Shown here: positions 19,183 to 27,368 of the stretch, piece after piece
Layout of the letters: each line of letters starts with the position of its first letter
Position numbering within the stretch: the stretch's first letter is position 1
Source: Halobacteriales archaeon QH_7_66_36
Lineage (GTDB): Archaea > Halobacteriota > Halobacteria > Halobacteriales > Haloarculaceae
DNA: 35,138 bases
Direction of reading: 5' to 3'
Assembly (NCBI GenBank): GCA_003021175.1
Contig: PXQV01000016.1
Coordinates: forward strand, 1 to 35,138
Notes under the pieces: generated by a model
The model's database searches: none
Told to the model about the DNA's origin: nothing
The model's input: only the letters and a program-made list of their open reading frames with translations
Position numbers and translations under genes: made by a program

Positions 19183-19259
19183 CAGAAATCGAACGCAGCG
19201 ACACGCTCGGAGGGCGCACGCGGTACCCTCCGATGTGTGAGTAGTTTCGATTTCTGTTA
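19180..19259. terminator. Hairpin between convergent genes, possible bidirectional terminator
   Basis: Perfect inverted arms TAACAGAAATCGAA (19180-19193) and TTCGATTTCTGTTA (19246-19259). Nested inside is a second pair, CGGAGGG/CCCTCCG, flanked by ACAC/GTGT. The outermost TAA of each arm is the stop codon of the gene on that side. It could form one long interrupted hairpin in either transcript. It may equally be a small inserted element. Confidence 0.55.
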
Positions 19260-19676
19260 TAGCTTCCGCGTCTCCGAGACGAGGAACAGCACGCCGCCGA
19301 GCACGACCGCGAGGCCGAGCCACAGCAGCGCGAGGCTCCCGAAGCCGGCGGCGAAGAAGAGACTGCCAAAGCCGATGGCTCCGATGCCGTGTGCAATGCC
19401 GCGAAGCCGGTAGCCGCGCCGGAGATACACCGGCGTTCCGACCGCGAAGCCGAGCGACAGGACGCCCGCCGAGGCGACGAACGTCGGCACGCGTCTCCCG
19501 AACAGCGTGAGGACGCGCACCGACGGCTGGAGAAACAGCAGGCCGCCCGCGATGGCGACCAGCGAGCCGACGACGATGGAGACGGGGTCGAGGTCGTCCA
19601 CCGACGGCCATCCCGGGGCACCGTCGGCGTTGGGGTCGTCCCACGCGGGGTCCGGCTCCCAGTCGTCGTCGCTCAC
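19257..19676 (-). CDS. Small multi-pass membrane protein (139 aa), unknown
   Basis: An acidic N-terminus of about 30 residues (MSDDDWEPDPAWDDPNADGA) is followed by four hydrophobic segments at about 34-50, 63-80, 90-110 and 113-133, ending in a short charged tail. No family recognised. The start is GTG (19674-19676), overlapping the stop of the upstream zinc-ribbon gene by 4 bases, so the two are probably co-translated. The stop codon lies in the shared hairpin at 19246-19259. Confidence 0.7.
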   Translation of the reverse strand: MSDDDWEPDPAWDDPNADGAPGWPSVDDLDPVSIVVGSLVAIAGGLLFLQPSVRVLTLFGRRVPTFVASAGVLSLGFAVGTPVYLRRGYRLRGIAHGIGAIGFGSLFFAAGFGSLALLWLGLAVVLGGVLFLVSETRKL

Positions 19677-20185
19677 AGCAGTCGGTACCGGCCGTCGGTT
19701 TCGGTGACAGCTCCCGCCCGTCGGAGCTTGCTCAGCGTGCGTTCGACGTAGGCTCGCTCGACGCCGTGTTCGGCGGCGAACGCGACGACTTTCTCCTCGG
19801 TCGGCCGGTCGAGTTCCCGCACGGCCGCCTCGACCGCCTCGCGCTTGGACAGCGACCGGCCGTCGCCGTCCGCGCGGTCACCCGCCGCCTTGACCGCTTC
19901 GGCGTCGACGCCGGCCGCGGTCAGGAACTCGGCCTCGTCCGGCCCGGCCTCCATCGCGCGCTCGCTCATCGTCGCGAAATCGTCGAGGTCGCCGTCGTGG
20001 CCCGCTCGACGCTGCTGCATGACCGAGCGGACGTTCTTGGCGGCGTCGGCGCTCTCCGTCTCCGCGAACTTCTTGAGCTTCTCGAACTGTCGGCGCTTCC
20101 CACACCGCGGACACGAGGTGGTGTCGGGCCGGCCTTCCACGACCCACAGCGCCTCGCAGTCCGAGCAGCCGACGACCGCGAACAT
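19673..20185 (-). CDS. DUF5817-type protein: zinc ribbon plus winged-helix-like C-terminus
   Basis: A 170-residue protein. The N-terminal ribbon has CSDCEALW and SCPRCGKRRQFEKLK (two CxxC pairs, about residues 8-35). The middle is a charged helical linker. The C-terminal 60 residues (REAVEAAVRELDRPTEEKV to VTETDGRYRLL) look like a winged helix. This fits the haloarchaeal family I know as DUF5817 (name from memory). A DNA- or RNA-binding role is likely but not shown. It starts at ATG 20183-20185 and is coupled to the membrane gene downstream. Confidence 0.72.
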   Translation of the reverse strand: MFAVVGCSDCEALWVVEGRPDTTSCPRCGKRRQFEKLKKFAETESADAAKNVRSVMQQRRAGHDGDLDDFATMSERAMEAGPDEAEFLTAAGVDAEAVKAAGDRADGDGRSLSKREAVEAAVRELDRPTEEKVVAFAAEHGVERAYVERTLSKLRRAGAVTETDGRYRLL

Positions 20186-20260
20186 ACCGACCCGTCGGGC
20201 GGACGCCTCTTCATTGGCTCGGTCCGGTAAAACGACGTACCGGCGGCGCGAACCGCAGGT

Positions 20261-21130
20261 GTGCAGTATCACGTCGACGGCGAACTGATCGCACGCGAGG
20301 ACGCGACCGTCCACGTGGAGGACCGCGGCTTCCGCTACGGCGACGCCGCCTTCGAGACCTGTCGCGCCTACGGCGGCGAGGTGTTCGCGTGGGACCGCCA
20401 TCTACGACGGCTGGAGAACACCTGCGAGACGCTCGGGATGTCTGGAGCGGTCCCTGCGGACCTCGCGCTCCGGGTCGCGGAGACGCTCGACGCGAACGAC
20501 CTCGCGGATGCGTACGTCCGCGCCTCGGTCACCCGGGGCGTCCAGCCGGGGAAACTCACTCCCCGTGAGGAGGTCGACCCGACGGTCGTGGTGCAGGTCA
20601 AGCCGCTCCCGCGGGGCGGCACGGACGGCGAACCGGTCTGGGACGGCCACGCGACGGTCCAGACGGTCAAGACGCGGCGCGTCCCGTCGGCCGCGGTGCC
20701 GGCGGACGCGAAGACGCACAACTATCTGAACGGCATCATGGCGCGGCTCGAACTCCGCCGCGTCGCGAACGAAGGATACCAGCCCGACGAGGCGCTGCTG
20801 CGAGACGTGGACGGCAATCTGCAGGAGGGGACGACGAGCAACGTCTTCTTCGTCGACGACGGAACCCTCTACACCCCGGCGATGGGGGAACTCCTGCCGG
20901 GGATCACGCGCGAACTCGTCCTCGAACTCGCCGCCGACGAGTCGTTCCCTGTCGAGACGGGTCGGTACGACGTGGACGACCTCCGCGACGCCGACGAGGC
21001 GTTCCTCACGAACACGACGTGGGAACTCCGCCCCATCGAGACGGTCGATGGTCTGCAGGTCGGCACCGGGCCGATCACCGCACTCCTCCAGCGCCTCTAC
21101 CGCGAGCGCGTCGAGGCGCGGTGTTACTGA
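20261..21130 (+). CDS. Class IV PLP aminotransferase (BCAT / aminodeoxychorismate lyase type)
   Basis: A 289-residue fold-type IV PLP enzyme. Motifs: VEDRGFRYGDAAFETCRAY (about 19-37), the PLP Lys151 in AKTHNYLNGIM, the cofactor phosphate-site Glu in LQEGTTSNVFFV (187-198) and the late block EAFLTNTTWELRPIETVDG. Closest in look to branched-chain aminotransferases and 4-amino-4-deoxychorismate lyase (PabC). Haloarchaeal pabC usually sits with pabA and pabB, which are absent here, so I leave the substrate open. The start is GTG 20261. It is divergent from the zinc-ribbon gene. Confidence 0.87.
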   Translation: MQYHVDGELIAREDATVHVEDRGFRYGDAAFETCRAYGGEVFAWDRHLRRLENTCETLGMSGAVPADLALRVAETLDANDLADAYVRASVTRGVQPGKLTPREEVDPTVVVQVKPLPRGGTDGEPVWDGHATVQTVKTRRVPSAAVPADAKTHNYLNGIMARLELRRVANEGYQPDEALLRDVDGNLQEGTTSNVFFVDDGTLYTPAMGELLPGITRELVLELAADESFPVETGRYDVDDLRDADEAFLTNTTWELRPIETVDGLQVGTGPITALLQRLYRERVEARCY

Positions 21131-21192
21131 ACTCTGGCCGTGAACGGTTTACGCACGATGTATGAGGATCGTACGGCCGAGTACGCCCGCCG

Positions 21193-21882
21193 CTACTCGA
21201 AGGCGGCCAGCACGCCCGCCCCGTCCGTGCCGGCTCCGTTTGCCCCGGCCACCTCGGGGAGCGTCGCGCGCTCGGGATGGGGCATCAGAACGGCGACGCT
21301 CTCCTGCTCGCCGAGGACCCCCGCGATATTGTCCTTCGAGCCGTTCGGGTTCGCCGCGTCCGTGACGTTCCCGTCGGTGTCACAGTAGCGGAAGAGCACG
21401 CGGTCCTCACTGCGGAGCGTCGCTAACGCGTCGTCGGCTATCTCGAAGCGTCCCTCGCCGTGTGCGATTGGCAACGAGATGACATCGCTTTCCTCAAACA
21501 CTTGGGTAAAGGGCGTCTCGGCGTTCTCGACGCGCAGGTGGACGTGTTCACACTGGAACCGCGCCGACCGGTTCGTCGTGAACGCCCCCGGCGTCAGCCC
21601 GGACTCGGAGCCGATCTGTGCGCCGTTACAGATGCCCAACACCGGCACACCCGACTCGGCGGCCTCGCGCACCTCGGCCATCACCGGCGAGCGCGCTGCC
21701 ATCGCCCCCGCGCGGAGATAGTCGCCGTAGGAGAATCCGCCGGGGACGACGACGCCCTCGACGTCGTCGGGGAGGCCGTCCTCGTGCCAGACGATTTCGG
21801 CGTCCACGTCGAGATGGTCCAGCGCCGCGCGTGCGTCGCGGTCGCAGTTCGACCCGCCGAAGCGGAGTATCGCGACCGTCAT
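21193..21882 (-). CDS. purQ: Phosphoribosylformylglycinamidine synthase, glutaminase subunit
   Basis: Class I glutamine amidotransferase that supplies ammonia to PurL in purine synthesis, as a PurS-PurQ-PurL complex. It has 229 residues, with the catalytic triad visible: Cys85 in LGICNGAQIGSE, His202 and Glu204 in MPHPERA. The N-terminus MTVAILRFGGSNCDRD is typical. The start overlaps the end of purS by 4 bases. purL is not in the window. Confidence 0.96.
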   Translation of the reverse strand: MTVAILRFGGSNCDRDARAALDHLDVDAEIVWHEDGLPDDVEGVVVPGGFSYGDYLRAGAMAARSPVMAEVREAAESGVPVLGICNGAQIGSESGLTPGAFTTNRSARFQCEHVHLRVENAETPFTQVFEESDVISLPIAHGEGRFEIADDALATLRSEDRVLFRYCDTDGNVTDAANPNGSKDNIAGVLGEQESVAVLMPHPERATLPEVAGANGAGTDGAGVLAAFE

Positions 21883-22136
21883 CGGTCGGCAGCCGCGACG
21901 GTGACCTCGTAGTCGTGAATCGTCGGATTCGCGAGCAGGCGCTCGGCCATCTCGTCGGCACGGTCGGCCGCCGCGTCGGCGCTGTCCGCGTCCAGATCGA
22001 TCTCGAAGCGGTCGGCGCTCCGCAGCCCGTCGAGGTCGAAGCCGAGTCGCTCCAGCGCCTGCTGTGTCGTTTCCGCCTCCGGGTCCAACACCCCGCTTTT
22101 CAGCCGCACGGTCACCGTCACGGTGTAGGCAGTCAT
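21879..22136 (-). CDS. purS: Phosphoribosylformylglycinamidine synthase subunit PurS
   Basis: Small structural subunit that joins PurQ to PurL. About 85 residues, beginning TAYTVTVTVRLKSGVLDPEA, with ETTQQALERLGF and a C-terminal ANPTIHDYEV, all typical of PurS. Two adjacent ATGs (22134-22136 and 22137-22139) are possible starts; I use the inner one. It is translationally coupled to purQ, and a perfect palindrome lies just upstream. Confidence 0.93.
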   Translation of the reverse strand: MTAYTVTVTVRLKSGVLDPEAETTQQALERLGFDLDGLRSADRFEIDLDADSADAAADRADEMAERLLANPTIHDYEVTVAAADR

Positions 22137-22142
22137 CATCCG

Positions 22143-22156
22143 CGGATGCGCATCCG
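22143..22156. promoter_or_regulatory. 14-base perfect palindrome upstream of purS
   Basis: CGGATGCGCATCCG, perfectly self-complementary, 4-7 bases from the two possible purS starts. Its position suggests an operator for purSQ or a hairpin at the 5' end of the mRNA. No regulator known to me matches it. Confidence 0.35.
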
Positions 22157-22326
22157 TGAATCAAAACGCTTGTGGGTTGCGCCCGGTATACACGAACGTG
22201 CTATTCTCGGCGAGGGATTCGCGAGCAAATGCGCGCGCCCCTTGCCCCGCAGCCGCTCCTGTTCGGCCGTCAGTGTGAATCGAATACCGCCTACCCTCCG
22301 AACGTATAAATCGCGGGTCGCTCAGA

Positions 22327-22663
22327 GGTATTGTTCAAATAAATGGGTCGTCGCTCGACTGAACAACCGCAGCAGGCGGGACTGAGAGGGGCCGTTATCG
22401 GCGGCTTCGCCGCCGATTGCTCGGGAGAGCGTCGCTCTCCCGGTGGGCGCTGCGGGAAGCCCGGCGTTCGGAAGACGCGGTGCGTCTTCCGCAGCCCAGC
22501 AGCAATCTGCGATTTCTGCGGACGGTGCAAGCAGCGAGGCGACGCCGCCGCTCACACGGCCCGCGGACCTCCGGTCCGCGCTGCGCGCGACCGTAGCACC
22601 CGGGGGCTTTCTACATCTTATTGGCCGACTATTCGCCGAACTCACTCTTATCTGAACACTACC
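22327..22663. repeat. Structured repeat element, copy B (MITE-like), inverted relative to copy A
   Basis: Ends: GGTATTGTTCAAATAA on the left, and GGTAGTGTTCAGATAA read inward from the right on the opposite strand. The reverse complement matches copy A (7695-8004) closely in two blocks. The conserved hairpins are ATCGGCGGC/GCCGCCGAT (22397-22417) and GGGAGAGC/GCTCTCCC (22423-22441). The variable hairpin here is GGAAGACGC/GCGTCTTCC (22470-22490), unrelated in sequence to the CTCGCGCGG hairpin of copy A but still perfectly paired. It is 27 bp longer than copy A. With the purS upstream region it fills the gene-free stretch 22140-22710. Confidence 0.75.
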
Positions 22664-22681
22664 GTGGTGTCTCCCAGCGGA

Positions 22682-22687
22682 TTTATA
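22682..22687 (+). promoter_or_regulatory. TATA box for the gene at 22711
   Basis: TTTATA, centred about 26 bases before ATG 22711, so probably a leaderless transcript. It lies just outside the right end of repeat copy B, so the gene keeps its own promoter. A second TATA-like site (GTATAAAT, about 22304-22311) lies on the far side of the repeat. Confidence 0.5.
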
Positions 22688-22710
22688 CCCACCCGACGGG
22701 ACATCCGAGT

Positions 22711-23637
22711 ATGGACGTGCCACCGCTCGTGACCGAGCGGCTCGACGGCGAGAGCGTCAGGACACAGGTCGATCTGGGCGGCGAAGACGCCGTCTTCATC
22801 ACGCCGTCTCGGACGCTCGTCTACCGAGCCGAAGGGCTACTCTCCGACGAGTCCGTCTCCGCGTATCCACACGACATCGAGCGGATCGACGCCGTCTCGG
22901 GCCGCCGCAAAAAGACCATCGAGTTGACGTACGTCGACACCGCAGGGAAGTTCACGGTCCCGGAGGACCGCGCCGACGCCGTGATCGCACCGCTGCTCGA
23001 GGGTGTGCTCGCCGTGACCGGCGTGACGAATCCCGACGAGGGTGTTCGGCAGGCGTTCCGATTCTCCGAGTTGACGCTCGTCGTCACGGACGCGCGGGTG
23101 CTCAAACACGTCGGCGGCGCGGTCTGGGACGACGACTTCGCGGCGTACAACTTCGAGGACGTAACCGACCTCGACACGGAGGAGGGGAGCGTCGCGACCC
23201 AGCTCGTGCTCGAAGTCGACGGCCGCCCACAGCGGATCAAACTTCCCTCAGAGGAGGCGGCGTCGGTCGTCCACGCCGTCGAGAGCGCCCTGCTCACATT
23301 CCACGACGTGGACGCGATTCCCGACCTCCACGACGACGAGACGGAGGAGACGCCCGACACCGAGGAGGTCGATTCCGACGAGTTCGGCGACAGCGACATC
23401 GACTCGCTGGTCGACGATCCGGCCGACGCGAGCCATCCGGCGATCGACCGCGTGGCCGACGACGCGTCTCCCGGGAGTCAGGATGATGGCACGACGGCCG
23501 ACGCCGAGTCCGACGCGGCGTCGGTTCACGAGCGGCTCGCCTCCCTCGAAGCGACCGTCGAGCGACAGACCGAACTGCTCGAACGCCAGCAGGAGATCAT
23601 CGAGACGCTGGTCGACGAACTCAGGCGCGGCCGCTGA
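22711..23637 (+). CDS. Haloarchaeal PH-like/coiled-coil protein, unknown function
   Basis: A 308-residue soluble protein. Residues about 1-190 look like two small beta-rich modules of the GRAM/PH-like kind (DAVFITPSRTLVYRAEG, and LTLVVTDARVLKHVGGAVWD). Then comes a very acidic linker (about 205-270) and a C-terminal coiled coil (VHERLASLEATVERQTELLE onward). The domain pattern matches a haloarchaeal family of unknown function. No partner is visible. The leaderless TATA supports the start. It is convergent with the gene ending at 23644. Confidence 0.75.
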   Translation: MDVPPLVTERLDGESVRTQVDLGGEDAVFITPSRTLVYRAEGLLSDESVSAYPHDIERIDAVSGRRKKTIELTYVDTAGKFTVPEDRADAVIAPLLEGVLAVTGVTNPDEGVRQAFRFSELTLVVTDARVLKHVGGAVWDDDFAAYNFEDVTDLDTEEGSVATQLVLEVDGRPQRIKLPSEEAASVVHAVESALLTFHDVDAIPDLHDDETEETPDTEEVDSDEFGDSDIDSLVDDPADASHPAIDRVADDASPGSQDDGTTADAESDAASVHERLASLEATVERQTELLERQQEIIETLVDELRRGR

Positions 23638-23643
23638 CGCTCG

Positions 23644-24015
23644 TCACTCTCGCCCGGTCACCTTCCGAATACAGGTGGAGCCGAACGGGCCGTGTTCGCC
23701 CGCGCCGAGCCGCATGAAGTAGCCCGTCGAGATAGACGCATCGCAGCGCCGGCAGGTGAACTCACCTTCCTTGGAGACGACCTCGGCCTCAAAGGAGAGA
23801 AACGACGAGCGGTTCGGGCGGACGGTGCCCGCGTCGCGGTCGATGACGCCCCGGCGCTCGGCCGTCTCCAGTATCTGACGCTGTGTCGCAGCGTCGGTCG
23901 TGACGGTCTCGATCCGGTCGATGACCTCGGGTAGCGGCAGGGACTCGTGTTCGAGCCGCTCTAACAACTGCACGCCGAGTTCGACCGGATCCTCGGCGTC
24001 GGCGGCGTCGGTCAC
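23644..24015 (-). CDS. DUF5830-type zinc-binding protein
   Basis: A 123-residue protein. The N-terminal two thirds are helical (VELGVQLLERLEHESLPLPE) and resemble a winged-helix module. The C-terminus has CRRCDASISTGYF and a later Cys in GPFGSTCIRKVTGRE, forming a zinc-site-like pattern. It fits the haloarchaeal DUF5830 family (name from memory). I place the start at GTG 24013-24015 (VTDAADAEDPVEL), because the upstream in-frame extension crosses the AT-rich divergent promoter (GAATAAGTATTTACC). Confidence 0.7.
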   Translation of the reverse strand: MTDAADAEDPVELGVQLLERLEHESLPLPEVIDRIETVTTDAATQRQILETAERRGVIDRDAGTVRPNRSSFLSFEAEVVSKEGEFTCRRCDASISTGYFMRLGAGEHGPFGSTCIRKVTGRE

Positions 24016-24088
24016 GTCGGAAGGCGGATGCCCACGCGAATAAGTATTTACCACAAGAGGTTTTCCTACCGGCAGAAATCCACCAGAC

Positions 24089-24748
24089 ATGGACCGGGCG
24101 GTCGCCCGACAGGTCAGCGGCGTCGCGACGCTTCTCGTCGTCGCCGGTCTCGCCGCGATGACGCTCTCGCCGGCCGGTCTCGCCGCCGCGGTCGCACGGA
24201 TCGCGGACCACCCGCTCCAACTCGGTGCAGTCCTCGTTGCCGGCTACTGTCTCCGCTTTCTCGCCGCGTGGCCGATCAGCGGCCTCTCTATCGTCGTCGG
24301 GTTCACGCTCGGGCCGTTCGGCGTCCCGGTCGCGCTCGCGGGGGCCGTGCTCACCTGTCTCCCGCCGTTCCTCCTCGCGCGCCGGGCGGACGGCGGCCCG
24401 CTGGGCGCGCTCGGCGACCACGGCCGTCGCTACTTCACCGCGACCGGTGACCTCCGTGGTGTCGTCGCCGCACGACTCGCGCCGCTCCCGGCCGACCCCG
24501 TCTCCTACACCGCTGGCCTCGCTGGGGTCCGTCCCGGTGCGTACGCGCTGGGCACCGCAGTTGGTGAACTCCCGTGGGTGATCGCGGCCGTTCTCGTCGG
24601 CGCGAGCCTCGACGAACTGACGACGCGCGGCCTCACCGCCAGTCCGGCACTCGTCGTCGGGGCGACGGCGCTTGCGCTGCTCCTGCTGTCGGGACCGCTG
24701 TACCGTCTGCTACAGGCCCGGGGAGTCGGGCCGGCGCTCAGAAGGTGA
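24089..24748 (+). CDS. VTT-domain (TVP38/DedA/SNARE-associated) membrane protein
   Basis: A 219-residue polytopic protein with about five or six hydrophobic segments. The VTT-type core is visible in LRFLAAWPISGLSIVVGFTL and ARLAPLPADPVSYTAGLAG, including the Pro/Gly re-entrant-like motifs of the TVP38/DedA superfamily, some members of which move lipids between membrane leaflets. The ATG at 24089 follows an AT-rich intergenic region shared with the divergent gene. Its 3' end overlaps the small zinc-finger gene on the other strand by 11 bases. Confidence 0.78.
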   Translation: MDRAVARQVSGVATLLVVAGLAAMTLSPAGLAAAVARIADHPLQLGAVLVAGYCLRFLAAWPISGLSIVVGFTLGPFGVPVALAGAVLTCLPPFLLARRADGGPLGALGDHGRRYFTATGDLRGVVAARLAPLPADPVSYTAGLAGVRPGAYALGTAVGELPWVIAAVLVGASLDELTTRGLTASPALVVGATALALLLLSGPLYRLLQARGVGPALRR

Positions 24749-24854
24749 ACGGGTCGCTGCAGTCGGTCACCACGCCGTGGTGTGGACAGACGTACTTGCA
24801 GTGCCGCTTGTGGAGCGGCGCGTCACAGGACGGACACGACGGCGAATCGACCAT
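24738..24854 (-). CDS. Small zinc-finger protein (38 aa, HVO_2523-like)
   Basis: A 38-residue protein beginning MVDSPSCPSCDAPLHKRH, then CKYVCPHHGVVTDCSD. The two Cys pairs form a compact zinc ribbon. It looks like the haloarchaeal mini zinc-finger group typified by HVO_2523 (from memory, not checked). The ATG at 24852-24854 is the first one that gives the compact form; the longer open frame upstream overlaps the promoter of the molybdoenzyme gene. The function of the group is unknown. Confidence 0.62.
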   Translation of the reverse strand: MVDSPSCPSCDAPLHKRHCKYVCPHHGVVTDCSDPFTF

Positions 24855-24946
24855 ACCGTCGCTCGGCGCGCGACGAGTATCAACCCCCGAGTTTGGGATC
24901 GAAACTGGAACCGAATTCGGAGAAGCCCTATACGGGCGAAACCCCC

Positions 24947-26413
24947 ATGAATAGTATGGAATCCGCCCGCTCGTCCGCCGTGACGGCACTCGCCGCCGGT
25001 GTCGCGGCCGTCGCCGGCTCCTTCGCCGTCGTCGGGTTCACGCCCGCGTTCTTGCCCGCGGCGCTCGCCAGCGCCGTCGCCCGGCTCTCGCCGGGGTTCC
25101 TGCTCACGTTCGCCATCACCGTGTTGGGCGACCTCGGGAAGCTACTGAACGTCGCAGTCGGTCTCTCGCTCGCCGCCGGGCTGTTCGCGGCGCTGGCGCT
25201 GTTCGGCATCGCCGTCGGTCGGTCGCTCGACTCGACCGTCGCGCCACCGGCCGTGACCGCCGCGGCCGTCTTCGGAACGACGACGCTCCTGACCGGTGCG
25301 CCGCTTCCCGCACTGACGGGGGGTCTCGCGGCCGCTGGGGTCATGGTGGCCGTCCCCCTGCTCGGCTCCGGATTGCTCGCCGAGGCGTCGATCTCCCCGA
25401 GACGGCGGCGTGTTCTCGGGGCAGTCGGCTCCGCGCTGACCGTCAGCGGGGTCGGCTACGTGCTCGGCGCGGGCCGCGGCGGCGACGCGACCAGCGAGCC
25501 GGTCAACGACCCCGAAGTCCGGTCGTTGCTCGACGAGGCGCGCGACAAGTCGCTCTCTATCGACGGACTGGAGCCGCTCGTCAGCGAGCGGTTCTTCACG
25601 GTCGACATCAACGCCGCCGCACCGACGGTCGACAAAGAGGAGTGGACGCTGTCCGTCACCGGTGACGTCAACGCGCAGTTCGAGGTCGAGTACGACGAAC
25701 TCACCGCGATGGAGTCACAGGAGGTGTTCTCCACGCTCCGGTGTGTCGGCGAGAGCCTCAACGGCAAGAAGATGGACACCGCCGTGTGGACGGCCGTGCC
25801 GCTGACCGACATCATCGAGCGTGCCGGCGTCGCGGACAACTGCTGTGTCATGCTGCGGGCCGCCGACGGCTACTACGAGGAGTTTCCCATCGAGGCGCTC
25901 CGCGACGGCATGCTCGCCTACCGGATGAACGGCCGGTCGCTCCCGCGCGGGCACGGCCACCCGGTTCGCGCGCTCATCCCCGGTCACTGGGGGGAGATCA
26001 ACGTGAAGTGGGTCACGGAGATGGAGATACTCGAAGAAGAGGTGGACGGCTACTGGGAGGAGAAAGGCTGGCACGGCACCGGCCCGGTCAACACCGTCGC
26101 CAAGCTTCACGCCGTCGAACGTGACGGCGACCAGATCACCGTCGGCGGCCACACCTACGCCGGCACGCGCGGCATCTCGGCCGTCGAGGTGTCGACCGAC
26201 AGCGGCGGGACGTGGAGCGAGGCCACGCTCTCGAAGCAACTCCCCGGCGACGATGTCTGGCGACAGTGGGGCTACGAGTACGAGTCGCCCGGCGAGACGC
26301 ACGAGGTAGTCGTTCGCGCCCGCGAGGCCGACGGCACGCTCCAGCCGCAAGAGCGGTCGAACGCCTACTCGAACGGGCCGACTGGCTGGGTGTCCAAGGA
26401 AATAGAGGGGTAG
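24947..26413 (+). CDS. Membrane-anchored sulfite-oxidase-like molybdopterin oxidoreductase
   Basis: A 488-residue fusion. The first about 180 residues are hydrophobic, with four to five membrane segments. After a linker comes an oxidoreductase molybdopterin-binding domain (about 215-385) with the Mo-ligand Cys266 in STLRCVGESLNGKKM and the cofactor region GYYEEFPIEALRDGMLAYRMNG plus ALIPGHWGEINVKWV. A Mo-Co dimerisation (immunoglobulin-like) domain follows at about 390-480. Likely a membrane-bound enzyme acting on sulfite or on oxidised sulfur compounds; the true substrate is unknown. ATG 24947 is used. A second ATG at 24956 lies 25 bases from CCTATACG and could be a leaderless start. Confidence 0.87.
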   Translation: MNSMESARSSAVTALAAGVAAVAGSFAVVGFTPAFLPAALASAVARLSPGFLLTFAITVLGDLGKLLNVAVGLSLAAGLFAALALFGIAVGRSLDSTVAPPAVTAAAVFGTTTLLTGAPLPALTGGLAAAGVMVAVPLLGSGLLAEASISPRRRRVLGAVGSALTVSGVGYVLGAGRGGDATSEPVNDPEVRSLLDEARDKSLSIDGLEPLVSERFFTVDINAAAPTVDKEEWTLSVTGDVNAQFEVEYDELTAMESQEVFSTLRCVGESLNGKKMDTAVWTAVPLTDIIERAGVADNCCVMLRAADGYYEEFPIEALRDGMLAYRMNGRSLPRGHGHPVRALIPGHWGEINVKWVTEMEILEEEVDGYWEEKGWHGTGPVNTVAKLHAVERDGDQITVGGHTYAGTRGISAVEVSTDSGGTWSEATLSKQLPGDDVWRQWGYEYESPGETHEVVVRAREADGTLQPQERSNAYSNGPTGWVSKEIEG

Positions 26414-26658
26414 GGAGAGATTCCAGCCGGAATTTCTCCTCACGTTCGAACAATCGGGCTTTATTGAAACACTCCGTAGACGATAGGAACCCTATGCTGA
26501 ATATAGGGGATGTATGCAGCACGGCGACCACATTTCTTCCGTTCCTAATCTGTTGAATCAGCCGTGCTATCCAGAGTGCCTATTGATCGGTGAGAATCCT
26601 CTCGATCTCCAATAGCCGGAACCGACCAGCCCAGTTTCGTTACTACGCACGTTTGTCG
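26414..26658. other. Gene-free, AT-richer intergenic stretch with two inverted repeats
   Basis: No gene seen. Contains CCCTAT/ATAGGG around 26490-26508 and AGCACGGC/GCCGTGCT (26518-26525 and 26561-26568). The stretch GGCTTTATTGAAACACTCC near 26458 and a short open frame on the minus strand could be a worn IS end, but I cannot support this further. Confidence 0.35.
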
Positions 26659-27078
26659 TCAACTCGTCGGTTCGACGGTCACTTCCACTCGACCGCTAAC
26701 AGGCTGGCTCGGTACTGCTTCACCACGGTCTGTATTGTCAAAAACGACGACATACGAGCCTGGATCAACATTCTCGTCTTCGGTGAACCCGCCAGCTACG
26801 TCGAGACCGCTCGTATACCGATATTCGAATTCATCTCCCCGCTCGTATGCAGCGAATTCATTATGGGGCAGAAAGAATATGTCGAGGTTTGTCTCACCGT
26901 CACCCCGGAATCCGAACGAGACACTCCGCTCGGTCTGAATTTCGAATTCGAATGCTCGATACTCACCAGATGAGAGATGAATCTCCTCGTCAAGTAGTTG
27001 CTCTGAGCCTCCCCCGTGGATTGAACACCCCGCCAAAAGCACCGGTACGGCTGCGATTACAGACCGTCTGAAGAACAT
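26659..27078 (-). CDS. Lipoprotein, unknown function
   Basis: A 139-residue exported protein. The N-terminus MFFRRSVIAAVPVLLAGCSI has two Arg, a hydrophobic core and the lipobox LAGC, so it should be lipid-anchored at Cys18 outside the cell. The mature part is acidic and beta-rich. It resembles small pre-peptidase-C-like sandwich domains in style (GEYRAFEFEI, GSYVVVFDNTD), but I do not assign a family. Its base composition is clearly more AT-rich than that of the core genes nearby, suggesting acquisition by transfer. Confidence 0.75.
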   Translation of the reverse strand: MFFRRSVIAAVPVLLAGCSIHGGGSEQLLDEEIHLSSGEYRAFEFEIQTERSVSFGFRGDGETNLDIFFLPHNEFAAYERGDEFEYRYTSGLDVAGGFTEDENVDPGSYVVVFDNTDRGEAVPSQPVSGRVEVTVEPTS

Positions 27079-27368
27079 AACTGAAGCAAGTTCCAGTACG
27101 CAATATATCTTGTTTCATATTGCTCCAACAATGGATTGTCCCTCAACAGCGGCCAATTCTATAATCTCTCGGCTCTGAGCTGAACTAGTAAATGAGTCCT
27201 AAGATCCCAATCGTGAGGGAATCAATCGTTGAGTGCCCTACACTGACCGATTCGATTCATCTTTACTTGTCGAGAGATGAGTACAAGATGCGCGCCTTCT
27301 GTACAGCGTACAGCTGACTAAATATTTGGAATTTGATGTTGCGACGCGGGGCTGCCCGTCACCGCTGC
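27079..27368. other. AT-rich intergenic stretch
   Basis: No gene or RNA recognised. It holds the likely lipoprotein promoter (AT-rich just upstream of 27078) and one perfect inverted repeat, CTGTAC-AGC-GTACAG, at 27299-27313. The composition is much more AT-rich than the flanking core genes. Confidence 0.35.
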
